DNA from: Nocardia neocaledoniensis
GTDB lineage: Bacteria > Actinomycetota > Actinomycetes > Mycobacteriales > Mycobacteriaceae
Reading direction: 5' to 3'
Assembly (NCBI RefSeq): GCF_029868625.1
Contig: NZ_JARWOJ010000381.1
Span: 1 to 44,479 of the forward strand
Length of the DNA: 44,479 nucleotides
Part shown: positions 34,170 to 42,852 of the stretch, one piece after another
How positions within the stretch are numbered: position 1 is the stretch's first letter
Layout: every line of letters begins with the position of its first letter
The notes under the pieces: generated by a model
Told to the model about the DNA's origin: nothing
What the model saw: the letters and a program-made list of their open reading frames with translations, nothing else
The model's database searches: none
Translations under genes and position numbers: made by a program

Positions 34170-35257
34170 TGAAACTGCGAGTAGACGCGGTGGCCATTTC
34201 TTCCCGGACCCGCCGGACGCAATTCGTGACCGCGGCCGCTGTGGCACTTGTATGCCTTGTCCCCGGCTGCGGATTCGATCCAGCTGCGATTCCTGTCCCT
34301 GGGACTGGGATATCGGGGGACCGCTATAGTATCCGAATCGAGTTCGCCAATACGCTAAACCTGCCGTCACAAGCACGAGTGACGGTCGACGGTCTGCGTG
34401 CCGGAATTGTCCGCGATGTTGCGGTGATCGATGCCGGGAAAGATAACGACGGATATGTCGTGGTCGACGTGGAAATCATCGAATCGGTGCGGTTGCCTGT
34501 TGGAACTACGGCTGAGCTCCGCCAGCCGACCATTCTGGGTGACGTCTCCATAGCGTTGATCACCCCGGAGGCCGGCGGAGGTGGCCTCATCGCGCCGGGC
34601 TCCACAATCGATCGAGGACAAACTAAGCCGTTGCTTCAGGTTGAGGACACCATGAACGTCTTGGCGACCTTTGTCCAAGGGGGTGGAATACAGCAGGCTC
34701 AGGAGATCATCAACCGCGTGAACTCGGTGCTTCCGGCGGATACACGGGAGACTGCCTCGATCTCGGAAGTGCTGGGTGCCGATATCGAAGACTTGGCACA
34801 GCACCTGGATGCTATCGACGGCTTACTGGGTGGACTGCGGGCCAGTACCGATGCTGTCCTGAGCCGAACACCCGAATTGGAGTATCTGCTGACAGATTCT
34901 GGAGTGGATCAGGCGGCTGCGTCGATGACGTCCATGATCGGTTTGATCACACTGTACGATGGATTCACGCTACTGACAGATTCCCTCCGATGGATCGGTC
35001 CGCTGGCGCAGTCAGGCGACGCGGCTGCCCGTGCTTTTATACCACTCCTTTTCACGTCCCGTCCGTTGGACCTCTCAGCCCCGTCGAACTTGAACAAGAT
35101 CATTGCGCTGTTGCGCGAAAAGGTCATTCCATTCGTGGAGCACGGACCGAAGGTTAATGTTACCGGCCTTGAGACTGCCGAAGGCTCTCCCGGATCCGAA
35201 GCCGACCGGATCGCTGGAATTCTATCGGCATTGCGGATGATCGGAGCAGTGCGATGA
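34166..35257 (+). CDS. mceE: Mce family lipoprotein E
   Basis: This is a 363-residue Mce protein with a lipoprotein signal: arginine-rich n-region, hydrophobic stretch TAAAVALVCL, then VPGC with the lipidated cysteine at residue 35. This is the LprK-like position normally occupied by the fifth Mce protein. The MCE domain follows (ARVTVDGLRAGIVRDV, PTILGDVSIALI). It overlaps mceD and mceF by ATGA on either side. Confidence 0.94.
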   Translation: MMKLRVDAVAISSRTRRTQFVTAAAVALVCLVPGCGFDPAAIPVPGTGISGDRYSIRIEFANTLNLPSQARVTVDGLRAGIVRDVAVIDAGKDNDGYVVVDVEIIESVRLPVGTTAELRQPTILGDVSIALITPEAGGGGLIAPGSTIDRGQTKPLLQVEDTMNVLATFVQGGGIQQAQEIINRVNSVLPADTRETASISEVLGADIEDLAQHLDAIDGLLGGLRASTDAVLSRTPELEYLLTDSGVDQAAASMTSMIGLITLYDGFTLLTDSLRWIGPLAQSGDAAARAFIPLLFTSRPLDLSAPSNLNKIIALLREKVIPFVEHGPKVNVTGLETAEGSPGSEADRIAGILSALRMIGAVR

Positions 35258-36210
35258 AACTGAGTTCGGCACTATCCCTCGTTGCTATCATGTCGGTTTT
35301 GATTCTGGGCGTCGGTTATCTCACATTCGGTGTATTGCGAATAGATGTCTTCAGTGACTCGATCAACGTGACGTTGCGTGTTCCCCAGGCGGGAAGTCTG
35401 CTAGTGGGTTCACCGATACTCCTACGTGGTGTGAAGGTGGGAGAGATCGCGTCGATAGAGAAAGCTGAACGCGGTGTCGAAATGCAACTAGCCCTCGAGT
35501 CGAGATACCGAATTCCGGCAACAGGGACCGCGACAGTCGAAGACCTATCAGGTCTCGGTGAGCCTTATATCGAGTTCGTGCCGAAGAACGGCGCCGGTCC
35601 CTACCTAACCGATGGCCAGCGCCTCGACGCGGTGCAAGTAATACTGCCCCGTTCGATTCCAGACGTGGCGCAGACTGTTACGGGTCTGCTTGAACAACTG
35701 AATCCGCAGGCGATCAGCAACATCGTCAAGACGTTGGATCAAGCGCTGACGGGAACAGACACCGTTATGCCGAGGCTGGCAGCCTCGACGACACTGTTAT
35801 CGGAGACGATTCTGAGTAGGTCGCCCGCCATCCGCAGCATCCTCGTCGATCTACAGACGATGGGCGCGGACATGGCTTGGGCCGGGCCCGGGATGGCAGC
35901 CGCTGGTCCCTTGTGGGACGAGGCAGGAATGTGGGGTGCTCTCATCGCCGATTCCATCGCCCGGCTGGCCCGTATCGGCACCATGCCGGACGACTACTTG
36001 CAAGGCAACGGCGTCGTGCCTTTCCTCGGCGAGGTCACGGAATATCTCAGCCGCATTGGACCCGACTTGCAAGAATTGGCACCAGCCGTGCAACCGCTGG
36101 CGGACAGCGCGGCGATGTCCATGCCACAGATAGACATAAGCGATTTGATAGCACGTGCTCTCAGCGCGACTGGAGACAGTGCATTGAATGTGCGTATCGG
36201 CATCAAATAG
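35254..36210 (+). CDS. mceF: Mce family protein F
   Basis: This is a 318-residue last Mce protein, shorter than many MceF proteins. It has an N-terminal anchor (SLVAIMSVLILGVGYLTF) and an MCE domain with GSPILLRGVKVGEIASI and LGEPYIEFVPKN. The C-terminal helical region lacks the long proline-rich extension found in some MceF proteins. It is translationally coupled to mceE. Confidence 0.93.
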   Translation: MKLSSALSLVAIMSVLILGVGYLTFGVLRIDVFSDSINVTLRVPQAGSLLVGSPILLRGVKVGEIASIEKAERGVEMQLALESRYRIPATGTATVEDLSGLGEPYIEFVPKNGAGPYLTDGQRLDAVQVILPRSIPDVAQTVTGLLEQLNPQAISNIVKTLDQALTGTDTVMPRLAASTTLLSETILSRSPAIRSILVDLQTMGADMAWAGPGMAAAGPLWDEAGMWGALIADSIARLARIGTMPDDYLQGNGVVPFLGEVTEYLSRIGPDLQELAPAVQPLADSAAMSMPQIDISDLIARALSATGDSALNVRIGIK

Positions 36211-36240
36211 GACCGAAACACGCTACCCGAGGAGATATTC

Positions 36241-36873
36241 ATGCCCGTAGAAACCGCTGACAACATCGACGGCAGAGCGGAGACCGTATCTAGTAAGTTG
36301 GGTACGCCGGCAGAGTCGGTCGTAGCGAACAGGAACCGGTTTGGTCCGGGAAGAACGCTGTCGGTGGACTTGCGCTCGATCATTGTCGGAGCGATAGTGG
36401 TAACACTTGTCGTTGGGATGTCTGTTAGCTTTCTGTTGTGGCTCTCTACGAGGAATGAGCTGCGAGAAGCTGACTCCATTGCGTCCGCGGAAAAGAGGGC
36501 TGAAGAAGTAGCCTCCGAGTACGCTGTTGGCGCGTCCAATATTGATTATCAGAACTTCGATGGATGGGTACGTAATCTGAAATCGAATACTTCCCCCGCC
36601 CTAGCGAACAAGTTCGACCTCACTGCTCCGCAGCTCAAAGACATTGTACTTCCACTTAAGTGGACTTCGAACGCGACCCCAATCGCCGCGAGAGTGAAAT
36701 CAGAAGACGCTGGTGTTTATGTTGTGAACGTCTTCTTGAGTGTGACATCGACCAGTGCGCAGACCCCGGAGGGCGCGCAAACAACTGTCACCTACACGGT
36801 GACGCTAGACAAGAACACGGATTGGAAGATCACGGATGTCGGCGGTGTTGACATGGCCCTTCCGGTCAAGTAG
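36241..36873 (+). CDS. Mce-associated membrane protein (Mas)
   Basis: This is a 210-residue protein: a cytoplasmic stretch of about 40 residues, one transmembrane helix (SIIVGAIVVTLVVGMSVSFL), and an exported domain with a cystatin/NTF2-like fold pattern ending in KNTDWKITDVGGVDMALPVK. Mce operons usually carry one or more such proteins, which stabilise the complex. ATG 36241 follows GAGGAGA, 30 bases after mceF, so it is in the same transcript. Confidence 0.88.
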   Translation: MPVETADNIDGRAETVSSKLGTPAESVVANRNRFGPGRTLSVDLRSIIVGAIVVTLVVGMSVSFLLWLSTRNELREADSIASAEKRAEEVASEYAVGASNIDYQNFDGWVRNLKSNTSPALANKFDLTAPQLKDIVLPLKWTSNATPIAARVKSEDAGVYVVNVFLSVTSTSAQTPEGAQTTVTYTVTLDKNTDWKITDVGGVDMALPVK

Positions 36874-36907
36874 CCAGCGACACTGTCAGTAGTAGGGAAC
36901 TGAAATT

Positions 36908-37810
36908 ATGACCTCGAGATCTACGATCTTTGTGGCTCCCCGAAAATACATGCTTGAGCGGGACTCTGGGCCTGCTTTGCATATCGCCGAGTGGGGATCG
37001 ACGAGCCCGAGAGTGACAATCATCCTGGCACACGGGCTGGCGCTTTCTCATGGGAGTTGGGAAGACGTCGCACAACTCGTCGTCACGGCGGATCCCACCG
37101 TGCGTGTACTCGCCTATGACCATCGAGGACACGGGCAGTCGCAATCTGCTCCAGCGAGCCTGGAGCTTCTCGCCGACGATCTCGCTGCAGTCATCTCCGC
37201 ATATGCACCCGTCGGCCCGATCGTGCTCGGCGGTCATTCCATGGGCGGAATGACATTGATGGCGCTGGCCGAACGCGACAGCATGGTGCTCGAAGCGCGA
37301 GTCGTCGGTGTCGCGTTCGTGGCGACTGGAGCCGGAGATATCCTCGGACGACTGATGCGCCGCGGGTTCTGGTCATGGTTGGTATCGCTGGCGTTGACTG
37401 TGGCACCGCTTCTCGTGATCCCTTCCCGGCCGCTGCTCATCGTGCGACAGCTGACACGTGCCGTCTTGTTCGGGTACCGCCCATTCCGCCACGACCTGAA
37501 CCGAGCGGTAGGGCAGCTGGCGAGCAGCAATCCTCGCAGCGTCGCACAGCTGGCTCGTTCGATCCTGTCCCATGATCGGTACTCGGCACTGGATCGATTC
37601 GACTGTCGTGTCGTCGTATTCGCAGGTTCGCGCGATCTGTTGACTCCCGTTTATCACGCTCGTGCGATACACCGTCGCGTACCAAAGAGCGGCCTGGTCA
37701 TCTTCCCGAACTCCGGGCACTTTCTACCCTATGAACGCCGCGGTGAGATTGCGGCCCACCTACTGGGATTGACAATGCCAATGGCGTACTCGGACAGCGA
37801 CGTTGCATAG
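36908..37810 (+). CDS. Alpha/beta hydrolase at the end of the mce operon
   Basis: This is a 300-residue hydrolase. The nucleophile elbow is GGHSMGGMTL, the oxyanion motif HGLALSHGSW lies near residue 45, the acid is in GSRDLLTP, and the histidine is in PNSGHFLPYE. A hydrophobic lid segment (FWSWLVSLALTVAPLLVIP) suggests a lipid or ester substrate and membrane contact. It begins 35 bases after the Mas gene, so it is probably the last gene of the operon and may hydrolyse imported esters. Its stop directly abuts the 3' end of a broken oxidoreductase gene on the other strand. Confidence 0.88.
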   Translation: MTSRSTIFVAPRKYMLERDSGPALHIAEWGSTSPRVTIILAHGLALSHGSWEDVAQLVVTADPTVRVLAYDHRGHGQSQSAPASLELLADDLAAVISAYAPVGPIVLGGHSMGGMTLMALAERDSMVLEARVVGVAFVATGAGDILGRLMRRGFWSWLVSLALTVAPLLVIPSRPLLIVRQLTRAVLFGYRPFRHDLNRAVGQLASSNPRSVAQLARSILSHDRYSALDRFDCRVVVFAGSRDLLTPVYHARAIHRRVPKSGLVIFPNSGHFLPYERRGEIAAHLLGLTMPMAYSDSDVA

Positions 37811-38432
37811 CGGCATCGGAGGCTCGAGTTCGTCGTAGGCCCAGGCGGTGTCGCCGGACAGCTCTTAGGTCTTGTCCTCATGCCCCTCGGTGGTGACCAC
37901 AACGGCGATGGCTTCGGTCAGATCCCGGCGCGACGCCGAGGCGACCACACCGTCGCCGGTGCTCGACAGCGGCACACCGGTCTCGCGAACGGTGGGGATG
38001 TCGCGGCCGTAGTTCTCGCTGTACCGGCCGTTGCGCAGGATCGTGTACGACACCCCGCTGGCACGCACGCGTCTTCGGTGGGCAGGTGCATGGCCGCGGT
38101 CGACAGCGCGGTGTCGTCGGCGTTGAGGCCGCTGGTGTAGATGATCCGCGCGGCACCGGCTTTCGCGACGGCAGCGATCTCCTCGGTGTGCTGGCGGTCG
38201 CGGTTGGCCAGGTCGGTGCCCGAGACCAGCACGAACATATTCACCGGCGTAATGGTGGTGGGGTCATCGTAGTCGATGACCGCGGTGTGCACCCCTCGGG
38301 CGGCGTGGTCAATGATCTTGGCCAGTCGCGGGCACCGGCGATCACCTCGGCGGGGTCGGTGCTGCGGTCGAGGACGGCTTCGACGGCTGCTCGGCCGAGG
38401 TGACCGGAGGTAACGGTGATGACGATGGACAC
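37811..38432 (-). pseudogene. NAD(P)-binding quinone oxidoreductase-like gene (NmrA/QOR2 type), broken
   Basis: Starting at GTG 38432 (GGAGA upstream) the frame reads MSIVITVTSGHLGRAAVEAV. A one-base loss after IAGARD shifts it to HTAVIDYDDPTTITPVNMFV and ARIIYTSGLNADDTAL; a second shift leads to GVSYTILRNGRYSENYGRDI, and a TAA interrupts the HEDKT / ELSGDTAW segment. About 190 of an expected 285 residues remain. The family joins NAD(P)H:quinone reductases and NmrA-like sensors. It is clearly inactive. Confidence 0.8.
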
Positions 38433-38459
38433 AGGTCTCCGTTCAGGTTTCGACGGTGG

Positions 38460-39089
38460 TCAGTTGCTGATGGCGCCTGCGCGATGCAGGTAGCGGCTCT
38501 CGCCGATCTGATCGGCGGTGAAGGCGGCGATGCCGGCGCGGGTGATCGCGAAGCCGAGCTTGTCGGTGCCGAAGAACCTGACCGGATATGGCCCTTCGGT
38601 GCACAGTCCTTGGGGGCGATGAACCGCACGATCGTCCAATCCAGCCCCGAGGACATGATCTGGTTCGACATGCCGGTGATCTCCTCGTAGGCGCGGGGCA
38701 TGAACGTGCGCGGCATGAACTCGATCAACCGGGTGATCAAGGTCGGGGACCCCTGCGGGTCCAGTACCGCAGGAGTGGCGTGGCCGACGAAGCGGCCCAC
38801 ACCGTGACGCTTCATCGCCGCCAGGATGTGGCTGGTGCCCTCGATCAGCGGGGTCCCGGTTGGCTTTGCGGTCCATGCTCGGGCCCAACGCGCTGATCAC
38901 TGCATCGGCACAACATACTGCGTCCTCGATCGCGCCGCATTGGAAACCTCGCCGACCACGACTTTCACTTGCTCACCCCAGCGAGAGGGGATCTTGGCGG
39001 GTTGTGGGCGTAAGCGGTCACGGTGTGCCCGGCCGCGAGCAGCCGGTCCACCATCAGCGAACCGGTGGCCCGAAAACGGTGACATTCAT
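38460..39089 (-). pseudogene. NAD(P)H-binding SDR-like gene, broken
   Basis: From ATG 39089, preceded by AAGGAGGA, the frame MNVTVFG loses a base inside the dinucleotide motif. It resumes as SLMVDRLLAAGHTVTAYAHN, shifts again near ISALGPSMDRKA, runs as MKRHGVGRFVGHATPAVLDP and GLDWTIVRF, and ends in the frame GFAITRAGIAAFTADQIGES. At least three frameshifts are needed. It resembles atypical SDR/NmrA-like NAD(P)H-binding proteins and lies in tandem with the broken gene downstream (stop 28 bases before its start), as if once one operon. Confidence 0.78.
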
Positions 39090-39117
39090 ACGAGTCCTCC
39101 TTCGGGAATCGGGGTGG

Positions 39118-39268
39118 TCAGGAGGCGTAGGGGCCGAAACGTCCCCAAGTGACGAACACCGCGGCTGCCAGCAGGGCCAGGTTGAACACGATCGCGGCGG
39201 GCTCCTTCCAGCGCGCGTGGGCCACCATTGCCAGCGTCATGATCACCGCGAGGCCGACTGCGGCGCTG
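39118..39268 (-). pseudogene. DoxX-like membrane protein, C-terminal remnant
   Basis: On the minus strand one frame ends with LAVIMTLAMVAHARWKEPAA and FNLALLAAAVFVTWGRFGPY before TGA at 39118-39120, the pattern of the last two helices of small DoxX-family proteins. The upstream part is missing: the match stops where a plus-strand peptidase remnant begins at about 39271. It would have lain just upstream of the broken SDR in the same direction. Confidence 0.6.
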
Positions 39269-39270
39269 AG

Positions 39271-39966
39271 ACGTCGATGCCTTCAGCTTCTACCGTCGCA
39301 ATGCTCCGTTCGTTTTCTCGACACCACCGCCGAGCGGCTACGGTTCGATGCACCTCACGAGCTCGGGCACCTATGTATTCACTGCACTCATGCTGTGCGC
39401 ACGGGCGCGAGGCGGAAGCTGCGGCGAATCAGTTCGCCAGCGCGCTGCTCATGCCTCGCAATGATGTTCTGGCGGTGGGTCTGCGAAACCCGAGCGTGGC
39501 GCAGATCATCCGTGCGAAGGCTCGATGGAACGTCTCCGCGACAGCGCTGGCGAACCGGCTGCATGCGCTGGGTTTGATGACTGACTGGACATATCGCGCA
39601 GCGTTGGTGGAGTTGAGCAAGCGTGGATTCCGCTCCGCGGAGCCAGGCTCGGCGCTTGTACATGAATCGTCACAGGTGCTGGATAGAGTGCTCGCCGGGC
39701 TGCGTGGGCAAGGGATGACGGTGCGCGACATTGCCAAGGAGTTCGGTCTCACTCCCCAAGGGGTGACCGAGTACCTGTTCGGACTGACGATGACCCAGCA
39801 CGAGGGAAACGGGTCGCGGACGGTCGCGGATGGATCGCCTCGCCCGCGCCTCACTGTCGTGCGAGATTACGTATCTGCTGGGTACACCGTGAGAACCTTC
39901 GTGCTGAGGGCCGTGCGCACAGCGGAATCTCTCCGATTTCTCGGCGTGCGCACGGGGCGGGTGTAG
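39271..39966 (+). pseudogene. ImmA/IrrE-type metallopeptidase, truncated and frameshifted
   Basis: The plus strand carries DVDAFSFYRRNAPF, then, after a frame change, FLDTTAERLRFDAPHELGHL with the HELGH zinc motif, and after another frame change the third-ligand region REAEAAANQFASALLMP (39406 onward). The remainder to about 39860 fits the C-terminal domain of the family. The N-terminal helix-turn-helix domain is missing; the 5' end is cut at the junction with the DoxX remnant. Such peptidases cleave repressors of mobile elements, which suits the island setting. It is inactive unless the frameshifts are sequencing errors. Confidence 0.7.
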
Positions 39967-40046
39967 ATGCGCACGGCCAGCTGCACTGTGTGCGCGGCTG
40001 AACGGGGCGTGCGCACGGTCTCGATCCTGGGTGTCAGCGTGCGCAC
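39913..40046. repeat. Array of GTGCGCAC palindromes
   Basis: The 8-base palindrome GTGCGCAC occurs at 39913, 39946, 40009 and 40039, with near copies at 39967 (ATGCGCAC) and 39990 (GTGCGCGG). Spacings of the perfect copies are 33, 63 and 30 bases, close to whole helical turns. The array covers the end of the broken peptidase frame and the region upstream of a small gene pair. It looks like a multi-site operator; use as a replication or transfer site is less likely but not excluded. Confidence 0.5.
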
Positions 40047-40109
40047 GCGCCCACAGCGGCGGCGTACAGAAGCAGTCGAAGTGGAACGGGTGAACCAATC
40101 GTGCGAGAC

Positions 40110-40247
40110 ATGGCTGTCGCTCCGGTTCTCGACGTCGGCGCGCCGAGTCTGGCCAGCGCCGTCCTCGTCGAGCCTTCAGCTGGCGCTGATCTGTCGGTGG
40201 CCATGGCTATCGTTGTGCAAGCTCACCGACTAGGAGGTACAACGTGA
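40110..40247 (+). CDS. Possible 45-residue leader protein coupled to the next gene
   Basis: The frame from ATG 40110 (or GTG 40101) encodes MAVAPVLDVGAPSLASAVLV followed by a valine/alanine-rich end, and stops with a TGA that overlaps the next gene's GTG (GTGA). Third positions are mostly G or C, as in real genes here. The ribosome site is weak. It resembles no family I know, and the frame may be an uORF that couples translation. Confidence 0.35.
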   Translation: MAVAPVLDVGAPSLASAVLVEPSAGADLSVAMAIVVQAHRLGGTT

Positions 40248-40711
40248 CTTCTGCCGACCTGAATACCTGGGCCAACAACTTCTCTGCACTTCGCGACATG
40301 CTCGACAACTACGAGAGCGAAGCGGCAAGGATCAACCCCAACTCTCCGAACCAAGGCACGAGCCAGCTCGTTGCCTTCCAGTATGGCACCTGCCTCTCCA
40401 TGCTGGATCTCGCTCCGTGGCAGCAGAAGCCCGCCTGGCTCGACGCCGTGGAGTTCGGGCCGACCGCAGGCAACGAGCATAAGCTGCTCGCCTCCCGCTA
40501 CGTACTCGAAGCGACTTTGAATCACGTCGACAACGTGCCGCTTGAGCAAGCGCGCACCGCTTTGCGTAACTCGGCTGACCGGCTCGAACAATTCGCTACT
40601 CGGTGGGCTGAGGGAGGGGTCGATTCCGCTGAGCTCGACGCGATTGCCACCGAGCGCCGCGCCCTCGCCAGTCGCGCCAAGAAAGCGGCTGCGGCCGTTA
40701 GCCAGCAGTAG
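40244..40711 (+). CDS. Hypothetical 155-residue helical protein
   Basis: GTG 40244 is preceded by a perfect AGGAGGT. The protein is mostly helical and charged, with one cysteine (GTCLSML) near the middle and an alanine/lysine-rich end (RAKKAAAAVSQQ). There is no signal peptide or membrane helix. I do not recognise the family. Upstream lies the GTGCGCAC array; downstream a hairpin at 40897-40925 separates it from a convergent gene. Its good ribosome site and codon use argue that it is expressed. Confidence 0.75.
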   Translation: MTSADLNTWANNFSALRDMLDNYESEAARINPNSPNQGTSQLVAFQYGTCLSMLDLAPWQQKPAWLDAVEFGPTAGNEHKLLASRYVLEATLNHVDNVPLEQARTALRNSADRLEQFATRWAEGGVDSAELDAIATERRALASRAKKAAAAVSQQ

Positions 40712-40896
40712 TCCCACGGGGCAGGCCCGGGCGAGAGCGTCAAATCGCGTGGGCCCCGACCCCTGCGGGAAGAACGTCTACGCCTGACTGGTTGTACGCC
40801 GCGCCCTGGGTGTCGTCGTCGCAAGAACGCGACGGATCGGACCGTACCGGGCACGATGTCCCGCGTAGGGACTGATGCTTCGCTCGCGAAGAGCAA

Positions 40897-40925
40897 CCGA
40901 AGGCGCCCTCCAAGGGAGCCTTCGG
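40897..40925. terminator. Hairpin between convergent genes
   Basis: CCGAAGGCGCCCT and AGGGAGCCTTCGG pair over 12 of 13 positions around a 3-base loop. It sits between the gene ending at 40711 and the opposing gene ending at 40973, so it can serve both. There is no long T-run on either side, so it may be an imperfect terminator. Confidence 0.6.
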
Positions 40926-40972
40926 CGTATTCAGGACTGTCCTTGACAGGCTCGGGAAGAGCACTGAGCTCG

Positions 40973-41836
40973 CTAGATGATCTGGGACCCGATGGCCAGC
41001 ACCCTGTCCGCAAGTTCCTGGCCTGCCACGTCGGCAACCTGCACACCGAACGGGACCAGTGCTGCCTTCAACCAGTTGAGCCCGCGCTTGATCCCCTTCT
41101 CGGTCAACGTGTCGACATCTTCGAGAAGTTCCGCGCGGTCGACGTCATCGATGCCGGGGGCGTATTCGATGTCATTGCGCAGCTGGCTGATCGCCGTCAG
41201 GACGTCGTCGAGAGACGCCCCCTGTGTAATGGTGGCGTTCATGGTGTGCCCCTGCCCGCCGACAGCCTGGTTGCCGACGGTCATCGCCCCGTAGTTGTCG
41301 GCCGAGATGTTGGTGACCGGCGCGATGGGTGCAGAACCCCCATCGATCAGGTACGGATGGCGCGCGGCGGCCCGACCGTTGGGAGTGATTTCCACGTGGT
41401 AGAACTCTCCGTCTGCTCGTTCGGAGCCCTTACAAAGACCAATCTCAACCAGATAGTGTGTTGCTTCGCGGATCTCGCCGGCAGACAACGGCCCGCTGAA
41501 GTCGTCGGCAACATCTGAACCAGGGTTCGCAAGCCGTTCGAGAACGCGGCGCAGCGCGAGCTCGTGGCGGTACGTATCACGGGCGATGCGAGCCTGGACG
41601 CGTCCTTCGGTTGGCAGGTAGAAGTCGAAGCTGCCTTCGGGGTCGCCGCCAATGGACAGATTGTTGTGGATAGCGCCCTGCGAGACCAGTTCGTCGAACA
41701 CAGCCCGCGAGTCCTCTGACGGTACGACCTCGATAGGCGCGGTCGATCTGGCTTGGCCCGCGAAGACCGAGGACACCGTGGATATCCGAATCGACTCCCC
41801 CACAATGAAGTTGCTAACCGTCGGCACCGCAGGCAA
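40973..41836 (-). CDS. Hypothetical protein with Gly/Asn-rich linker and C-terminal helical domain
   Basis: This is a protein of up to 287 residues. The N-terminal 160 residues are mixed alpha/beta with a winged-helix-like stretch (REATHYLVEIGLCKGSE...YHVEITPNGRAAA). Residues about 175-205 form a Gly/Asn/Thr-rich repeat-like strand (NISADNYGAMTVGNQAVGG), and the end is helical (DDVLTAISQLRNDIEYAPGI). Similar Gly/Asn strands link modules in proteins of defence and island regions, but I cannot name the family. The start is uncertain: TTG 41836, GTG 41827 and GTG 41803 all lack a clear ribosome site. An overlapping 40-codon frame (41814-41935) precedes it. Confidence 0.65.
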   Translation of the reverse strand: MPAVPTVSNFIVGESIRISTVSSVFAGQARSTAPIEVVPSEDSRAVFDELVSQGAIHNNLSIGGDPEGSFDFYLPTEGRVQARIARDTYRHELALRRVLERLANPGSDVADDFSGPLSAGEIREATHYLVEIGLCKGSERADGEFYHVEITPNGRAAARHPYLIDGGSAPIAPVTNISADNYGAMTVGNQAVGGQGHTMNATITQGASLDDVLTAISQLRNDIEYAPGIDDVDRAELLEDVDTLTEKGIKRGLNWLKAALVPFGVQVADVAGQELADRVLAIGSQII

Positions 41837-42220
41837 GGCCCGCTCGGGTCACTGCTGTGGGAAGTTTGGCAGGATTGCGCTCGCCTGCGTAGTCGAAGTC
41901 CTCACCACCCGAGACGGCGGTCGTTGCCGATGTCATGCCGAGAATATTCGCCGAGAACCCCGACATGTGACGAGGACTTTAGCGCATCTGGCCCCTTGCA
42001 CACCTGGTCGCTGGACCATACGCCCAGCGCTGCCGACGGTGGCCATCAGGAAACGAGCGTTCCGTTCGTCCTCGGTGAGCGTTGCCAGGTCCCACGCGAC
42101 CTCAGTGTTGCTGGCGGTAGGCGATCCATTCGCCGACGTGGGTTCCACGCAGCATCACCTCACGCTACTGGGTCGTCTGCGGGACCGGCTGGGGGGATGG
42201 TGATCCCACTATCTCACCAC
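41837..42220. other. Gap up to the IS5-family element
   Basis: No confident gene. A short minus-strand frame (41814-41935, 40 codons) and a second possible fragment (WDLATLTEDERNARFLMATV, near 42040-42100) look protein-like in composition but have no known relatives. The insertion at 42221 may have separated a promoter from these frames. Confidence 0.35.
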
Positions 42221-42852
42221 TAGGTCATGTCTCCCAGTAGCTTGAGCCATTCGACTGTCAAGGCCATGACGATCCCGGCCCGGTAGGTGCAGGCCAGCTT
42301 GTCGTAGCGGGTCGCGACCCCACGCCAGTGTTTGGCCTTGTTGAACGCCCGCTCGACCACGTTGCGGCCCTTGTAGGCATCGAAATCGAACTGGGGCGGG
42401 CGTCCGCCTGCGCGTCCGCGGCGTTTCCGGTTGGCGACCTGATCAGACCGTTGCGGGATAACCGCAGTGATCCGCCTGCCTCGCAACAGCTCTCGATTCG
42501 CCGCCGAGGAATACGCCTTGTCAGCGAGCACCCGATCGGGGTTGCGGCGCGGCGAGCCACCGGCCAGCCGCGGTACCCCGATCGCATCGAGAACTGCTGG
42601 CATCATCGGCGAATCTCCGGCTTGGCCTGCGGTGATCAACACCGCCAGACCACGACCCTTGCCGTCGGTGGCCAGATGGGCTTTGGTAGTCAACCCACCG
42701 CGAGACCGGCCTATCCCGTGATCAGCCGGCTCATAACTCACCGTCCGGGCCGGGCACCGCGCCGACACCTCGGCGGGTATTGGCACCGTGCTGATGCACC
42801 CGCACGATCGTCGAGTCGACCGAGACCACCCAGTCGAGATTCCCGGTCGCAT
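42220..42852 (-). CDS. IS5-family transposase, second frame (OrfB)
   Basis: This frame carries the catalytic C-terminal part: GRSRGGLTTKAHLATDGKGR, ADKAYSS with the second aspartate, and RNVVERAFNKAKHWRGVATR with the catalytic glutamate. The coding match begins around SYEPADHGIGRSRGG, one base out of phase with OrfA, so a full transposase needs ribosomal frameshifting near 42735. Its stop codon TAG is completed by the base flanking the element. Confidence 0.88.
   Translation of the reverse strand: MRPGISTGWSRSTRRSCGCISTVPIPAEVSARCPARTVSYEPADHGIGRSRGGLTTKAHLATDGKGRGLAVLITAGQAGDSPMMPAVLDAIGVPRLAGGSPRRNPDRVLADKAYSSAANRELLRGRRITAVIPQRSDQVANRKRRGRAGGRPPQFDFDAYKGRNVVERAFNKAKHWRGVATRYDKLACTYRAGIVMALTVEWLKLLGDMT

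Noticed and set aside
38860..39270. N-terminal part of a 368-codon plus-strand frame ending at 39966
   Set aside because: This stretch is antisense to the broken SDR and DoxX genes; peptidase similarity begins only at about 39271 and in other frames.
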